Assembly (NCBI GenBank): GCA_946811695.1
Contig: OX328132.1
Span: forward strand, 52,235,857-52,299,856
Length of the DNA: 64,000 nt
Direction of reading: 5' to 3'
Source: Gonocerus acuteangulatus
Lineage: Eukaryota > Arthropoda > Insecta > Hemiptera > Coreidae
The notes below the pieces were generated by a model that was not told the origin of the DNA, did not search any database, and was given only the letters and a program-made list of their open reading frames with translations. Position numbers and translations under genes: made by a program. Position 1 is the first letter of the stretch. Every line of letters starts with the position of its first letter. Of this stretch, positions 20,982-34,033 are shown piece after piece.

Positions 20982-23050
20982 ATGTGAGCTTAAAAAATGT
21001 GATTGAAAGCAAATTTTGTTCATTTTAGGTGAAAAAGTCCTTAAATTTTGGTTTTTTTCACACCACCACTCTAGAAAAAAAGGTAGGATGGAATCCTTAT
21101 TGACTTACTTTTATAAGTAGGTGGTTATCTTATTATAAGAAAAAGAAAAAAAAATATAAAGACACTAAATTTTAAAACGTTTTTTTTTTCTTAATTTGCC
21201 AAAAATGTTAAAAAAGGAGCTGTCTCCTTATTGCTGCATGCCCTTCAATTATATATGTCACATATTTCAAACCCTGCGATGAAGTAGTTACAATAACATG
21301 GATTTTTATGGCAAGTGAACACAATTTCGCAACCGTATAACAAAAATAAATGAATTTGTTCTTTTTCTTGATATATCAAGCAAAATTTATTATTATGTAA
21401 ATCATTTATTATTTCATAAATAAAATTTTAATTATTTCTTATTATAATTAGGGGTAGGATTTTTATGTAATAAGAATCCAAATTAAGTACTTATAATAGA
21501 AGAATATTTAAGGGAATCGTCAAAATTAAAAAAAAAAAAAAATGTGATGAAATATGTAAAGACATATTAACTCTTAACTGCAAAAAATAATTAATCAGGT
21601 CTGTGAATGAGTACATGTTTCCTGTAGTTGCAGAATGAAAAATTTAGAATGAATTTATAACTAAAACTAAAGCACAAATATACAGCTTCAAATATGAGGT
21701 GACCAAATTCAACCCATCTTGTCCTCCCCTAATTTAAAGATCAGCTATCATGAGTAGTTTCAAAACTCAAAGAAAGTCAGTCCCTGAAAATATAAATGAA
21801 AGGAATGTTTCTAAGGACTAATTATAGCAAACTCTTCGAAATTAAATGAACATCTGAAAATATTCCTATTTTATTACGTTATGTGAAATGTAAATAAAAT
21901 TAGTGATTTGTTTAAAATAATTTTTTAATTTAACTTGTCCGAAATTAGTAGACTAGAAATTTCTTGGAACATGTATACCTTGAAATGCCTCTATAAAAAT
22001 ATTATTTATCTCTCAGAAAATAATAAGTAAAAAAATAAAAAAAACCTATTCCTACTTTGAATATAACATCCTTTGCAATTTAATTCATAGAATTTATGGT
22101 TTAAAAAAAGATCCAGAGTGGAATAACTGATTTTTATTAAGTTTATATAATTTTGGTTGAGACCTCATGTTAAATTGATACTTCTCAACTTACCTTACCT
22201 GTCTTTCTTTAACATATGAATTATTTTTTTAAATTGTAAAAGTTATTTGTAGGATCCGATAGAGATTGCAAAGGCATAACAGAACTGAATATATCATTAT
22301 TTCTTTACTTACACTAAAAAGTGAAATAAAGCTTACTTGTGAGCTATCTATCTTTACTGTTACAAGGAATGCCCGTCCTAAATGTTAATAGTATTAATAA
22401 ATAATTATTGTCACCATTTATTCAACTGTAAATAATTTCCAGCATGTAATAGTTCGATTACCATTGAAACGGGAAGGGACAAAAGAAAAAGGCTTTAACA
22501 TAATGTCTGCAAGTGTGTTCACCTTCAGATAACACCTCACAATTACAACCATGATGAAAAAATTATATGTTATAACATTGCAAAAAAAAAAGCTAAGATG
22601 ACACACTACCTGAAAATCTTTTCTTTTTTTTTTATTTTATTATATTTTAAATTAATAGGAGTTAATCTTAGTCGATTATTGTCAGTAGAAAATTATAGAG
22701 CCACATTTTTGCTTAACTCAAGCAATTAATTTTGTATTCATTGACTGATAATGAATGATTGACTGATAATAAATGATTTTCTCTCTTGGAGAAAAATTGC
22801 ACATGAATACTGTCAAAAATTGAACAATGTACCTCCACTCTCAAATGATTTACTTTCTTTTAAATAAGAATGGAATATTAAATTTATGAGTCTATCCCAC
22901 TATTTCACACACAAAAACAAATACCTGTGTGTGCAAATATAATTTAACTAAAGTCCGTTGAAACTAATTTCAGTATTCCATCGCAACGCCCGTTCTTTAG
23001 CGAGATTAAATAAATAAGAAATAATCTATTAACCTAAATTCTAAATTCTA
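20586..23050. other. 3' flank of the zinc-finger gene, otherwise unassigned
   Basis: AT-rich, with a T-run of about 47 at 20931-20978. On the minus strand an AATAAA lies at about 22414-22419 and could end the zinc-finger transcript, but this is weak. No other feature is supported. Confidence 0.4.
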
Positions 23051-25427
23051 TCAGCAGCCCATTTGATTTACCACTTGTTTTGAACTTCCAATGCCATGTT
23101 GAACTCGTCTGTGTTTTAACATATCACCTTTCTGCCGATATCTCTTTCCGCATATATCACATATATTAGGTTTTTCTCCAGTATGTATCCTTTTATGAAC
23201 TGTTAAGACATGTGATCTTCTAAATGCAATTCCGCATACATCACACTTATAAGGTCGTTCACCAGTGTGAATCTTTCTATGTTGACTATACACATGTTGT
23301 GTCATAAATGCTTTACCACAAAATTCACATTTATAAGGACGATCACCTGAATGCTTCCTCACATGAACATCTCTATCACCCTTTATTTTAAATGTTCTGG
23401 GGCAAACAGAACAAGAATAAGGCCTTTCAGATGAATGGACTTTCTGGTGTGTATACAAGCCTGAGCTCTGAGAAAAACCTTTACCACACTGGTCACAAAT
23501 AAATGGTTTTTCACCAGTATGCATTCTGATGTGCTTAATCAAAGCATCTTCAATAGCAAAAGTTTTATTACAATAATGACACTCATAAGGTCTATAAAAA
23601 TTATAATCATCAGTTGAAGATGGTGCTTCACCATGAGTAGATCGATGCTCTATAGCATCCATTAAAGTAGAAAACTTAAAAGAACAATGTCGGCATTGAT
23701 ATGGCTCAGGCCCATAATGTACTGTCAAATGTTCACTGTATTTAACCTGATTTAAAAAGCATCTTTCACAGTACTCACACAAATATGTCTTTGGTATTGT
23801 GAAGTCTGCCAAATACTCACCAGGTACTTCATCATTGAGGTGAAGTCTTCTATGAATTTTAATTTCATCGGCTGATGAGAAAAGAGAATCACAATACTTA
23901 CACTCGTAGGGGGAATCGGCTGGATGCTGTTCACGATGATTATTTAAAACAACGCCCTCAGCATAGCAACGTTCACAGAATTCACAAATAAACAACCTAG
24001 TAATAGTATGCATTTCAAAGCTATAAGTTGAATCATCCATACATTCTAATTTATGATGATTATCCATATGAGAAACAGCTGCTGCAGTACTGGGAAAAGC
24101 TTCATAGCAAAGCTTACAGGTGAAACAAGGAGTTTCAAAAGTAGTATGTTTATGGGACGAAGTCATATGATTAATAAGCATGCTTTTTCTAATAAATGAC
24201 TTTCCACAACGCTCACAAGTAAATGGCTTTACTCCTTCATCATTCTGATGGGCTCTCTGGTGATATTTCATAGAAGCCTCTGATTTAAACACTTTACCAC
24301 ATTCTTCACAGCAATGAGCTTTTCTAGAATTATGAATATACATTGAATGTTTCTGTAGTTTCACTTCGTCTGGGAATAACTTGTCACAAATTTCACAATA
24401 TGCTGGAGCAGGGCTATCATGACATTTTATATGATATTTAAGCCTTGATTCACTTCGAAAATATTTACTACAAACTGGACACTTGTTGCCATAGCTCTCC
24501 TCTGGTCTGCAAATGTGTGATGCAAGTGCTAGGGCAGACTTAAAAGACTTAGTACAAATATTGCAATAAATAACACTAATTGCTTCTGTAGCATGACATA
24601 CAAAATGGTCCTGTAATTCTTCTTTTGTAGAGAAAAAAGTTACACAACTAGAACATTGGTAGAAACCACTGTATGAGTGAGAGTACGAGTGCTTAAATAA
24701 ATCAATATTATTTGTAAATTCATTGCCACAAAGCCTACAGAAAAGTTCACATTTAGTACTAGAATTCAGATTTAAATTTAATTCATTAAGAGATTGAATA
24801 TTTGAATTTTCCGATTCTGTATCCATACCGTAAAAATCCGGTTCAATATGTAGTTCCTCATTAATAGGCGACAATGGATTATCTCTAAGTGTTTTCATCG
24901 TAGAATCGTCAGAATTTATAATATTAACGGGAGAAGTTAGAGAATAGCATTCACTTATTTGGTCATTATCACTTTTCGAAGAACTATCATCAAGCTTTAA
25001 AGGATCATTTTCTTTACTAAAGTCTTGCGAAGAAGCATCTAATTGTGAATCAAGGTCAGAAGTATCATATATAGATTTGCAGTAAAAATTATTATCAGAA
25101 TGTTTGCTAAAATTTCGTAAAGGGTCAACCAATTTTTTGCTACTTAAACTATCTGCATAATCACTTACACAAAAAATATCGTTTTTTTCAATACGAACAC
25201 CTTCACCTAAATCTAAAGGGTCTATCTCGTTAAGTGCTTCACAAAAAATAGATGAAGGGCCATCATCTTCCACTAACTTTTTGCAAGTAAAATTCATCTT
25301 TCCCTCCTTACAAAGGGGGCAGAAACCTTTAGGAGAATCGTGTTCTTCGTCATTCAGGTCAGCATTAGAACTTCCAATAACAACTTCTTCGCCAGTGTCA
25401 TTAAGAGAAACAACCGACAGATCTTCA
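23051..25427 (-). CDS. Last coding exon: acidic linker and ~18 C2H2 zinc fingers
   Basis: Encodes 791 residues up to a stop at 23051-23053. The first part is rich in Asp, Glu, Ser and Asn and has no clear fold, apart from a short Cys motif (CPLCKEGK) near its start. Fingers start with CRLCGNEF and end with [20 protein letters not shown] count 17 canonical C-x2-C-x12-H-x3-5-H units and one odd unit (CNICTKSF...HIC). Only the last six have TGEKP-like linkers (TGEKP, SSERP, SGDRP, TGERP, TGEKP). These closely spaced fingers are the likely high-affinity DNA-binding block, while the earlier ones are spaced irregularly. The acceptor is a tandem TAG-CAG, either of which keeps the frame. An internal Met at 25297 gives a 748-residue ORF but is not the true start, because the open frame runs on into the splice acceptor. 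Confidence 0.95.
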
Positions 25428-28124
25428 CTGCTAAAAAATCATGTAATTAAAATATTGCTTTAATAAATTTCAATAAAAACAACAATTGATATTTAGAAAA
25501 TTATAAGAATTCATGCAATAATAGGACGTATAATAAAGAAAGGTTTAAATGACTTCAAAAAGTTTAAACAATCAACAACGCTGTTTTAATATAAAAAATT
25601 AACACTAAATTAAACACAGGTAAGGAGTCTTCCTTCCATGAGTTTCTATATTATAACATGTACCACCACCTGAAAGCATTCAAAAAGAATATGGAAGAAA
25701 TCATGATTATTAAAACAATAATTAAACCGTGATTAAATATGTATCAAATAAATATGCAATGAGAAAAAATATGAAAACAAAAATCTTACTATCCCCCCCC
25801 CTCCTCTCTCACACACACACACCACACTCTCTCACAAATATTCACGCATTTAAATTAAATATGTTAGAATTAAAAAGTTCTGAATACCTGAAATCATCTT
25901 CAACCATGCTCAACAATTTAGTATGGGACAGAGTGCAAGTATCAGCTAATTCATATGTTTCCTCTAACTCTGCAAAACACAGTCTACAAATTTGTTTTGG
26001 TAAAGCATCGGTAATTTGGACCTAAAATTACACAAAAATTGTATTCGATGGTGAATAATACTTTAAACCTATGTAAAAATATGCCTTCAAGTGAATTTTA
26101 CTACTATCAAAATATCAGAAATATATTTGTTTTAAGAGCTGGTTTCAATGAATATGACACAACTAGGTCTACATTCTTACAAAAAAAAAAAAGAGGCAGT
26201 AGACAAAAAGTAACTTTAAAAATGTGAGTCCTGTTTCACAGGATTTATTATTATAATGTTTGAAAAGAATAAAAAGGGTCAGACAATATATTAATTCAAA
26301 ACTGGATTCCCCAACAAGATTCAATATGTTTAAATAGGAACTGACAGGAACAAAATATGGTGTTGATGACCTTTATATCTTCCAAGAATCATTCTTGAGC
26401 AACTTTCAATAGTCAACTTGTGAAAATTTCAATAATCCGCCCGCAAACAAAAGAACAAGGTAGTGCGCACACGCTGCCTTTAGCCCATTTGGGGAAAGGC
26501 CTAACTCCCCTACGGCCACACCCCTTGTTTGCGGTCAGACCATAGCTCTGTTTTTCCCTCTCCAGATTTATAATATTCATGAATTAATTTTCTAAGATTT
26601 CTCCTCCTGTGTTAAAAATGTAGGTAAAAGAACAATGAGAATGTGATTTTGAGGAAGAAATATGTTCAATATTATAATGGTTTTTTTTTTAACACCATAG
26701 GGAGAAAAATGGTATTGTTTAGTGACATGGCAGCATCACATTCTAAATCGAACTTAGCCAATTGTTCTCCTACCAGACAATACCACCATTTTCAAATAAC
26801 TGATGTATTATATCAAGGAAACATAAAATTTTATATTTTACTGCTGGAAATTAGTTTTGTAACTAGTCTTCATTAAAATGTAAGAATATCAAAGGGTTCA
26901 TGAAATCAATATAATTTTCCTAAATGTTATCAAATGGGGTTTGGCACTATAAAAAGGTTTCTTTCCCTACTATATATCAATAAATACAATAATGTAATTT
27001 TGGTATGTCTCAAATTGTCTTGGATTTTGAATTGTTGAAAATGTGTGTGTGAGTGTTTATATATACAGTAGAACTTGGATAATTCAAACCCCTAGGGACC
27101 GATGAAAAAGTTCAAATTATCCAAAATTCGAATTGCAAAAAGTTTGAAAATAAAGGGCTAAAAAATCGAACATCATATTTTCACATTTTTTAATTAAAAA
27201 AAACACATTTTATTTAAATAAAAACAAAAATTTCATGAATTGATGATTACGTAAATAAGTAATAAATAATTTACCAGAAAAGTAAAAATAAAAGTCCATT
27301 GTTTTGAAAAAAAGTCATTTTCATGGGCAAGAATTTTTTCTTTATTTTTCAGGTAAGTTGATAAAGTGTTAGGAGGAAAGTCCTAGGCAATTTCAGATTT
27401 TTTCAACTTTTTTAATCGCGGCTATTTTCTCTGACAACGTTAAAGTTTTATAACTTCTAGGCTTCGACATCTTAAATCAACTCACTGAACTGCACTGTAC
27501 ACCAGACATTCAAGGCACAAACAATACAACAGATCTAGGCACTGACTGACTTATAACTGAATAAGAAAAGAAGATCGGAGGGATGGTGGGAGGGAATTCT
27601 AGGATAAAACGATAGGATGGTGTATGTAACTATAACCCCCAGAAGGGAGGAAGCGCGACCCACCACTTTGCAGAACTCCTAGAGTCCAAGAACTAGACTA
27701 TGAGACCGCCGCGCTTCTTGTCCCGGAACCCCTACATCCGTATCTTACTATCCGCCTTATCCGAGGGGAGAATATTTTCACAAGATTTAAGATCGACCGC
27801 CTCTCTGTCCACTTCCCATTGGAGGCAAAGACTCATAAAAAATTCACATTATCCAAAATTTTATTCGAATTAACCACGATTTTTTTTTTACATTTTTTAT
27901 GCCCTAAATTCTAGGGACTGAGAGAAATATTCGAATTAAAGACGATTTTGAATTATCGAGAAACCAAATTATTCAAATTATCCATGTTCCACTGTATATA
28001 TATATATATATATGATATAATTGAACATAAAAAGCCATTAAATAATGAACAGCGCAAATAATACGATGATAGTTTAAAAGCATAATAATGCGAAAATAGT
28101 ACGACAATAGTATTACAGGAAAAT

Positions 28125-28155
<31 letters not shown>

Positions 28156-30062
28156 AGCAATAACTATATTTTCCATATAAATTAACCTAAATTTAAACAT
28201 TGGTTAAATAAAGAAATAGCTCACTATTTTGTGGAAATTTATAATCCACGAAAAAGCAATTTTTATCTTTTGTATTTTGCACATGCAGCATCTAAAGATG
28301 GCAGTGGTAACAGTATAAAAACTGAATCTGAATGCACGCCAAACTCCCACTCTCTAACATGACGCCTAGAGAATAGCTTCTCGGCGTATGCATTCTCTAT
28401 CTGACGCTGACTCTCATCCATTCTCTCAGCCTCGCTTGGTTGGCATTATACTGCCATTTCTTCCTTGGGACCTCTCCATATTTTGTACTTCCAAAAATCT
28501 GTGTTAAGTTGTGACAGTAATAGTTAATGAAGATTGAATGTGATTGTAAAGAACAATAAACTGAGTTCGTCCATAGTGATATTGAGATTTGAAGAATCTA
28601 CAGTCTGCTGGATCAGAGCGAGTTTTTATGCGGTTTAATGAAGGTAAGTATTGTTATTTTAACCACATGTACATTTTCTCATTATGTTGAGTTTTGTTAT
28701 ATACCAATATAAATTTTTGTTTGCTAATAAAGCATAATAATTGTTAGTTTTTCAATTACTTCGAACCCCCCAAGACAGAGTCTCTAGCCAGAAATAAAAG
28801 TTAAGTGTTTTTTACAATTTATTATATTGCCACGGTGAATTATTTTTTTGTCTAAACGGAACAAACATATTATGTCTTTATAATATTCTTAACTATAAGT
28901 CAATCATAATATTATGGCGATCCAACATGGGTCCTTCTTTCCTTTTTACGATTAAAAATAATTTTAAACAAATATAATATTCAAACTATATTTTAATTGT
29001 TATAATAAATATAAATATATATACTGATAAGATATTTTTATACATTGAAATAATATTAATTTTGTTAACTCATTCAATGCGACGCCCAAGAATACTTGCC
29101 GGAGAAAGATATTCCTCAGAGGCAAAGCCCGAGGATTCTCGCCACAGCTGTATCTCTTGATTGCGAGCCCTCTTTACCCTTGAGCGTGTACAGAGTGCTC
29201 TAGCAGGAAAGGGGGATATTTTCTGGTTTAACCTTAAACTGCTAACATACAAATTTTGAACGTTAAAGTAACACGTCTGTGAGGCATGTGCACGGTAAAA
29301 ATGTTCTAAGGGCATTTATTTTTAGTGAAACTGTAAATAATAAATGTAAATAATAAAGGAGTAGCTTATTATAATAATAAATAAAAAACATTTTCATTGC
29401 TACATTTCAAAATCATGTCTAAAAACAAGCAGTGGTTTTGGAATGAAATAGAAAGAGAAATATAGGAAAGAAAAGTAAGTAAACTTGGTTCTAAATGGTT
29501 ATTGTAGGTTTTCTGCGTATCTAAAGTTTGGTAGTAAATAAATTGTTTCAAGTAATAAACGTCGTTGTTCATGTACGATAAACATTAAAATGATGATTAG
29601 TAACGAGCGCCTAAGTAAAAAATATATAAAAAATACGGGTGCGTACGGCCGCCATAGGACAGGGAGTTTGGTCCGCCTGTGGAGGGAATAGGCAGTAGCC
29701 CACGTCGCATCGAAAAGGTTAAATATAACAGAGGAAAAAAACAAATAACAGAAACGACTCGGGAACCTTCCCTCACGGCATCATCCTGAAGAGAGTTGAA
29801 ATTGGCGTTCGAAGGTTTTAATGTTTCCACACATTCGTAATGTGCATATGCATTTATACAAAAGATAAAAACTGCTATTTTCGCGCATTATACATTTTCA
29901 CGAATCAGTCAGTCATTTATTTCAACCAATATTTAAAACTGTATGTCAATGTGAACTATGAATATAGTTACGACAACAACAAAAATTTTCTGTTTATTTT
30001 CCTAGAATACCTACGTCTTATTCGCCTTTCTGTATTCAATGGTTTTTGAGTTTAAATTTCAT

Positions 30063-30133
<71 letters not shown>

Positions 30134-30196
30134 TATACATATACATATATATATATATATATATATACATATGTATATATATATGTATATATATAA

Positions 30197-30246
<50 letters not shown>

Positions 30247-30269
30247 GTATATATATGTATATATATATG

Positions 30270-30328
<59 letters not shown>

Positions 30329-31198
30329 CATTTGTTTTTTTTTTTTGTTTTTTTGTTTTTTAGCATACAGTTAATAATTCTACGCTAATGGTCTAAAACT
30401 AGTACAGTAAACTTCCTTTAATCTGGCAGGTTCGGGACTTGAAGCATAGTGGATTATCAAATCAAGGAGGGTTTCCGGGAACTTTTCGACGGACCCCGTC
30501 GGACACCACGTGGGGTTGTTGGGGTGGGATTTTGTGGAATTGATGCATAAGAACTGAAGAGGTGCACTTTTCATGTTTGGCCTTGACACCCCTGCCATGC
30601 CAGATTATCAAGCGTGCCGGACCATATGATGCTAGATTAGAAAAAGTTTACTGTAGTTTTAAGTAAAAAGGAGAAATGCACTTACATCAATGGGCAGACA
30701 CAGGTTAATTTTCTCAGCAAGTTTAAGTTTCCTTCCAATTTCATCGAATATTAGAATAAACTCATCACAGGAGGAAGCACAAAGCCGACACAGTCGAACA
30801 TTTAAGTCTAAGAAGATAAAATATATTTAAAAAATGGCTTCAACATGAAACTGTTTAGGTCCAAAACAAGTCGGAATTCTAAACCAAATCTATTCTACAC
30901 AAAATCCATGCAAAAGTAACATTTTTTTATCAATATGGTGACTACAAAGGAGCTAAGAAAGAATTCAAGAGGAGCTAAATTGAGGTTAGTAGCTCATTTT
31001 TTTTAAATGATATCTCTTTAAATGTCCAAACATATTATATTTAATTATGTTGACTTTTTATTAGCTTGAGTCCCACAACTTTGGTGGTAGACAAAGTTTT
31101 TTTTTCATTATAAAAATTGTTTATATTACAAATAGTTTTATTAACTTTATTGTTAATTTATATGATCAATTAAATACTTTATGTATTGTATAATTGAC

Positions 31199-31254
<56 letters not shown>

Positions 31255-33952
31255 GAAGAATAAGCTCTCATTATTGACAGTCTGTAGATTTTATAATATT
31301 TTGGAGGATTCATATATTTTTATAATTATTTTATTTTTATCAATGACACCTAAGCAACATAATGTAATTAAACAAGCTCATACATTTATTAATTTCATAA
31401 GAAAATAAGTAACCTACATCAAATAAATTCATTTATTTTCTTTGCCAGTGAGAAGGTGATATAAAGATGGATTATATTGAGAGCCTCATAAAATTATAAA
31501 ATAATTGGGGAATAGAGGACTGTGGGATTTTAAAAAGTAAATGATAGGAGAACTTATAAAACCATATATCCCCAACTGGTTTCACAGATCACAGTAATGA
31601 AACAAAGCCTTTCTGCTAAATCAACAGAAGTTGCAAATGAACATAAAATTTGTTGCCAGAAGTAACTGATAATACTTAAGGAGCTTTTAAAACATAATGT
31701 TTAAGGCTTTTTCAGCTTGAAGTAGTTCTTTGGAGAAACATTATTCTCCTTTTTGTCAAATAAGAATACCTTGGTTTCCTAAATTTAAACGACTTGCATA
31801 TCCAATCATTTAAAAGCTCATCAAGGACAGCATTATGAAATAAGAATTAACCCTCAGAGTGTGGTTCGGAGTCGAGGGAGGCCATGCCCTGGGTGCGGAT
31901 GACTTCTCCTCAATTCGGAGAGAGCCATGCGACTGGTGCAATTGACATGTCCAGCAGTTACTCTGCATTACGAGTTAAAGCCTTGTAGCCAAGTTATGCT
32001 CTTGGTTCTATTTTGGAGGTTTTAGAGGAACTAATACTTCCGAGTTTCACCACTAGAATTCATTTTGGTGCCCTTTTTACTACATCTGGCAATGACCTTC
32101 ATGTACTGGGCTGTATATCAGCTTTCTCTGTATTTCTTTTGATCTTTCCTTCCCTTAGTTTCCGAGAACACCATCAAAATATTTTGAAGGAAGGCTTTGC
32201 AACCTGGTAATCATTTCCCTTTTCAAAGAGTACAACACAAAAACATTATTAAATTAAAAATATTTTATAGCAAATTTTATAGATCAAAACAAGAGAGTAA
32301 CTCATGTAAATTTTTAAATAATATAATTGGGTGAATACTTTAAATTTATGAATATTTTAACTATTTTTAATTCCGCAACTGCCGGCCCACTGCAAAAATC
32401 AAAAAGAAGGATGAGAACATAATAAATTGGTAGGCCAAGTCAACTCGCAGCACTCTAAGGGTTAAAAACACTTACTTATTAGGTAACATTTAAATTATAC
32501 ACGTAACCATATATTAATTTATTTTTAAAGTATTCTACAAAATAAGATGACATATCATATTTTCAAAGAACTAAATGAATAATATTCACTAAGAATTAAA
32601 CAATAATACAAATATAAATAAAGATAAATAATAGTGTGATTTCAAATACACTTAATATCAATAACATAAGGATATCTTTATTTTTTCTTAGCAATAATTA
32701 TTAAGAATTAACAAATTAAAAAAAAGAATTACCATCCTTATTTTCATCACTTTCTTCTGAATAGTAGGGCCTAGTGTCTAACTCGTTTAATCCAGAAGAA
32801 GCGATACCATCAAAAACCCTAAAAGATGCGACAATACCTTTTGCAGAAGGCATCTTAACGCAAGGAACAGCTGTCCTTTTCAAAAGAGTATTGGTATTTT
32901 TTACAAATTGATCTGGCCTGAAATGATCGCTGCAAATAGTTGATTCAGAAGTCAGACTTAGTCTTTTTTTGCCTGGCCCTGAATTTAAGCGTTGACAATA
33001 GAGAACCCATTGATGACACCTGCAGACATTTATTTAATAAATACAAAAGATATTCTCCAGTGAAAAGGTAATACATTAAGGAACTAAACAAACAGTACAC
33101 AAAGCCTAACATTTAAAAGAAGTTCAAAAATAGTAACTGTAATTGACAGCAAATTAACCAAAATTGTCAGAGTATTTGGTAGTATAAATTAATTGACTGG
33201 CTGGAATTGATCCGATAGTTTAATTTATCAAATAAATTTAAAATATTGGGAAGGAAATAGCTTTTCGGTACAGAGAATAACTTACGGTCACTCCGTCAAT
33301 TTGGAAGTTGAATCACAAAAACAATTAAATATAATATAAACATAAGAAACACTCTGCCACTATTCATTTGATGTTAGTTATGTTGACATGTAATTCACAT
33401 GCAAAAATCAGTTGAATTATTATAAAATTAATATAAAATATTAAACTTTTGAACTTCAAAAATAAATTAATCAAACAATAATTGCTAAATAAATAATGCT
33501 TTACTGCAGAAAGAAAAGCATTCTTTTTCCAAGCCTGATGGTAGAAACGAATAATTCGTTGACACTTAGTTAATTTTCACAATAAGGTCTTTAATTGTGA
33601 ATTTTAGTTAATTAAAATATTTAACTTTTAAATCTGGGAGCATTGAGAACATGCTTAACCTTATTCATATTAAGTCATAAAGAGTGTGAGCCATGGGCGT
33701 ATATAGGGAATAATTTCGAGTGGGCTGGTAGCACCAGGGGCTTTGGGGGGGGGGGGGTATGGAATACTCACGACCTAGAACTTGGAATAGTTAGCCGACT
33801 AAAACGCTATTACATAAAAAAAAAAAAAAAGTAAAAAATATTTTTCTGTACTAAGTGATCTTATTTAATTTATTTTTGAGGTTTTTATGACACATTTTTA
33901 CCAATTAAATCAAAATGGGGGGGACTGCAGCCCCCCAATAAAAAAAAAAAAA

Positions 33953-34033
<81 letters not shown>

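Noticed and set aside
25281..25463. Plus-strand 60-codon frame opposite the last exon
   Set aside because: A shadow of the minus-strand coding exon.
30039..30388. Long open frames reading YIYIYI on both strands
   Set aside because: They are translations of (TA)n and TATG arrays; the same applies near 5.8, 8.5, 10.9, 11.6, 17.5, 31.2, 34.0, 48.6, 51.9, 55.9, 60.8, 61.7 and 62.0 kb.
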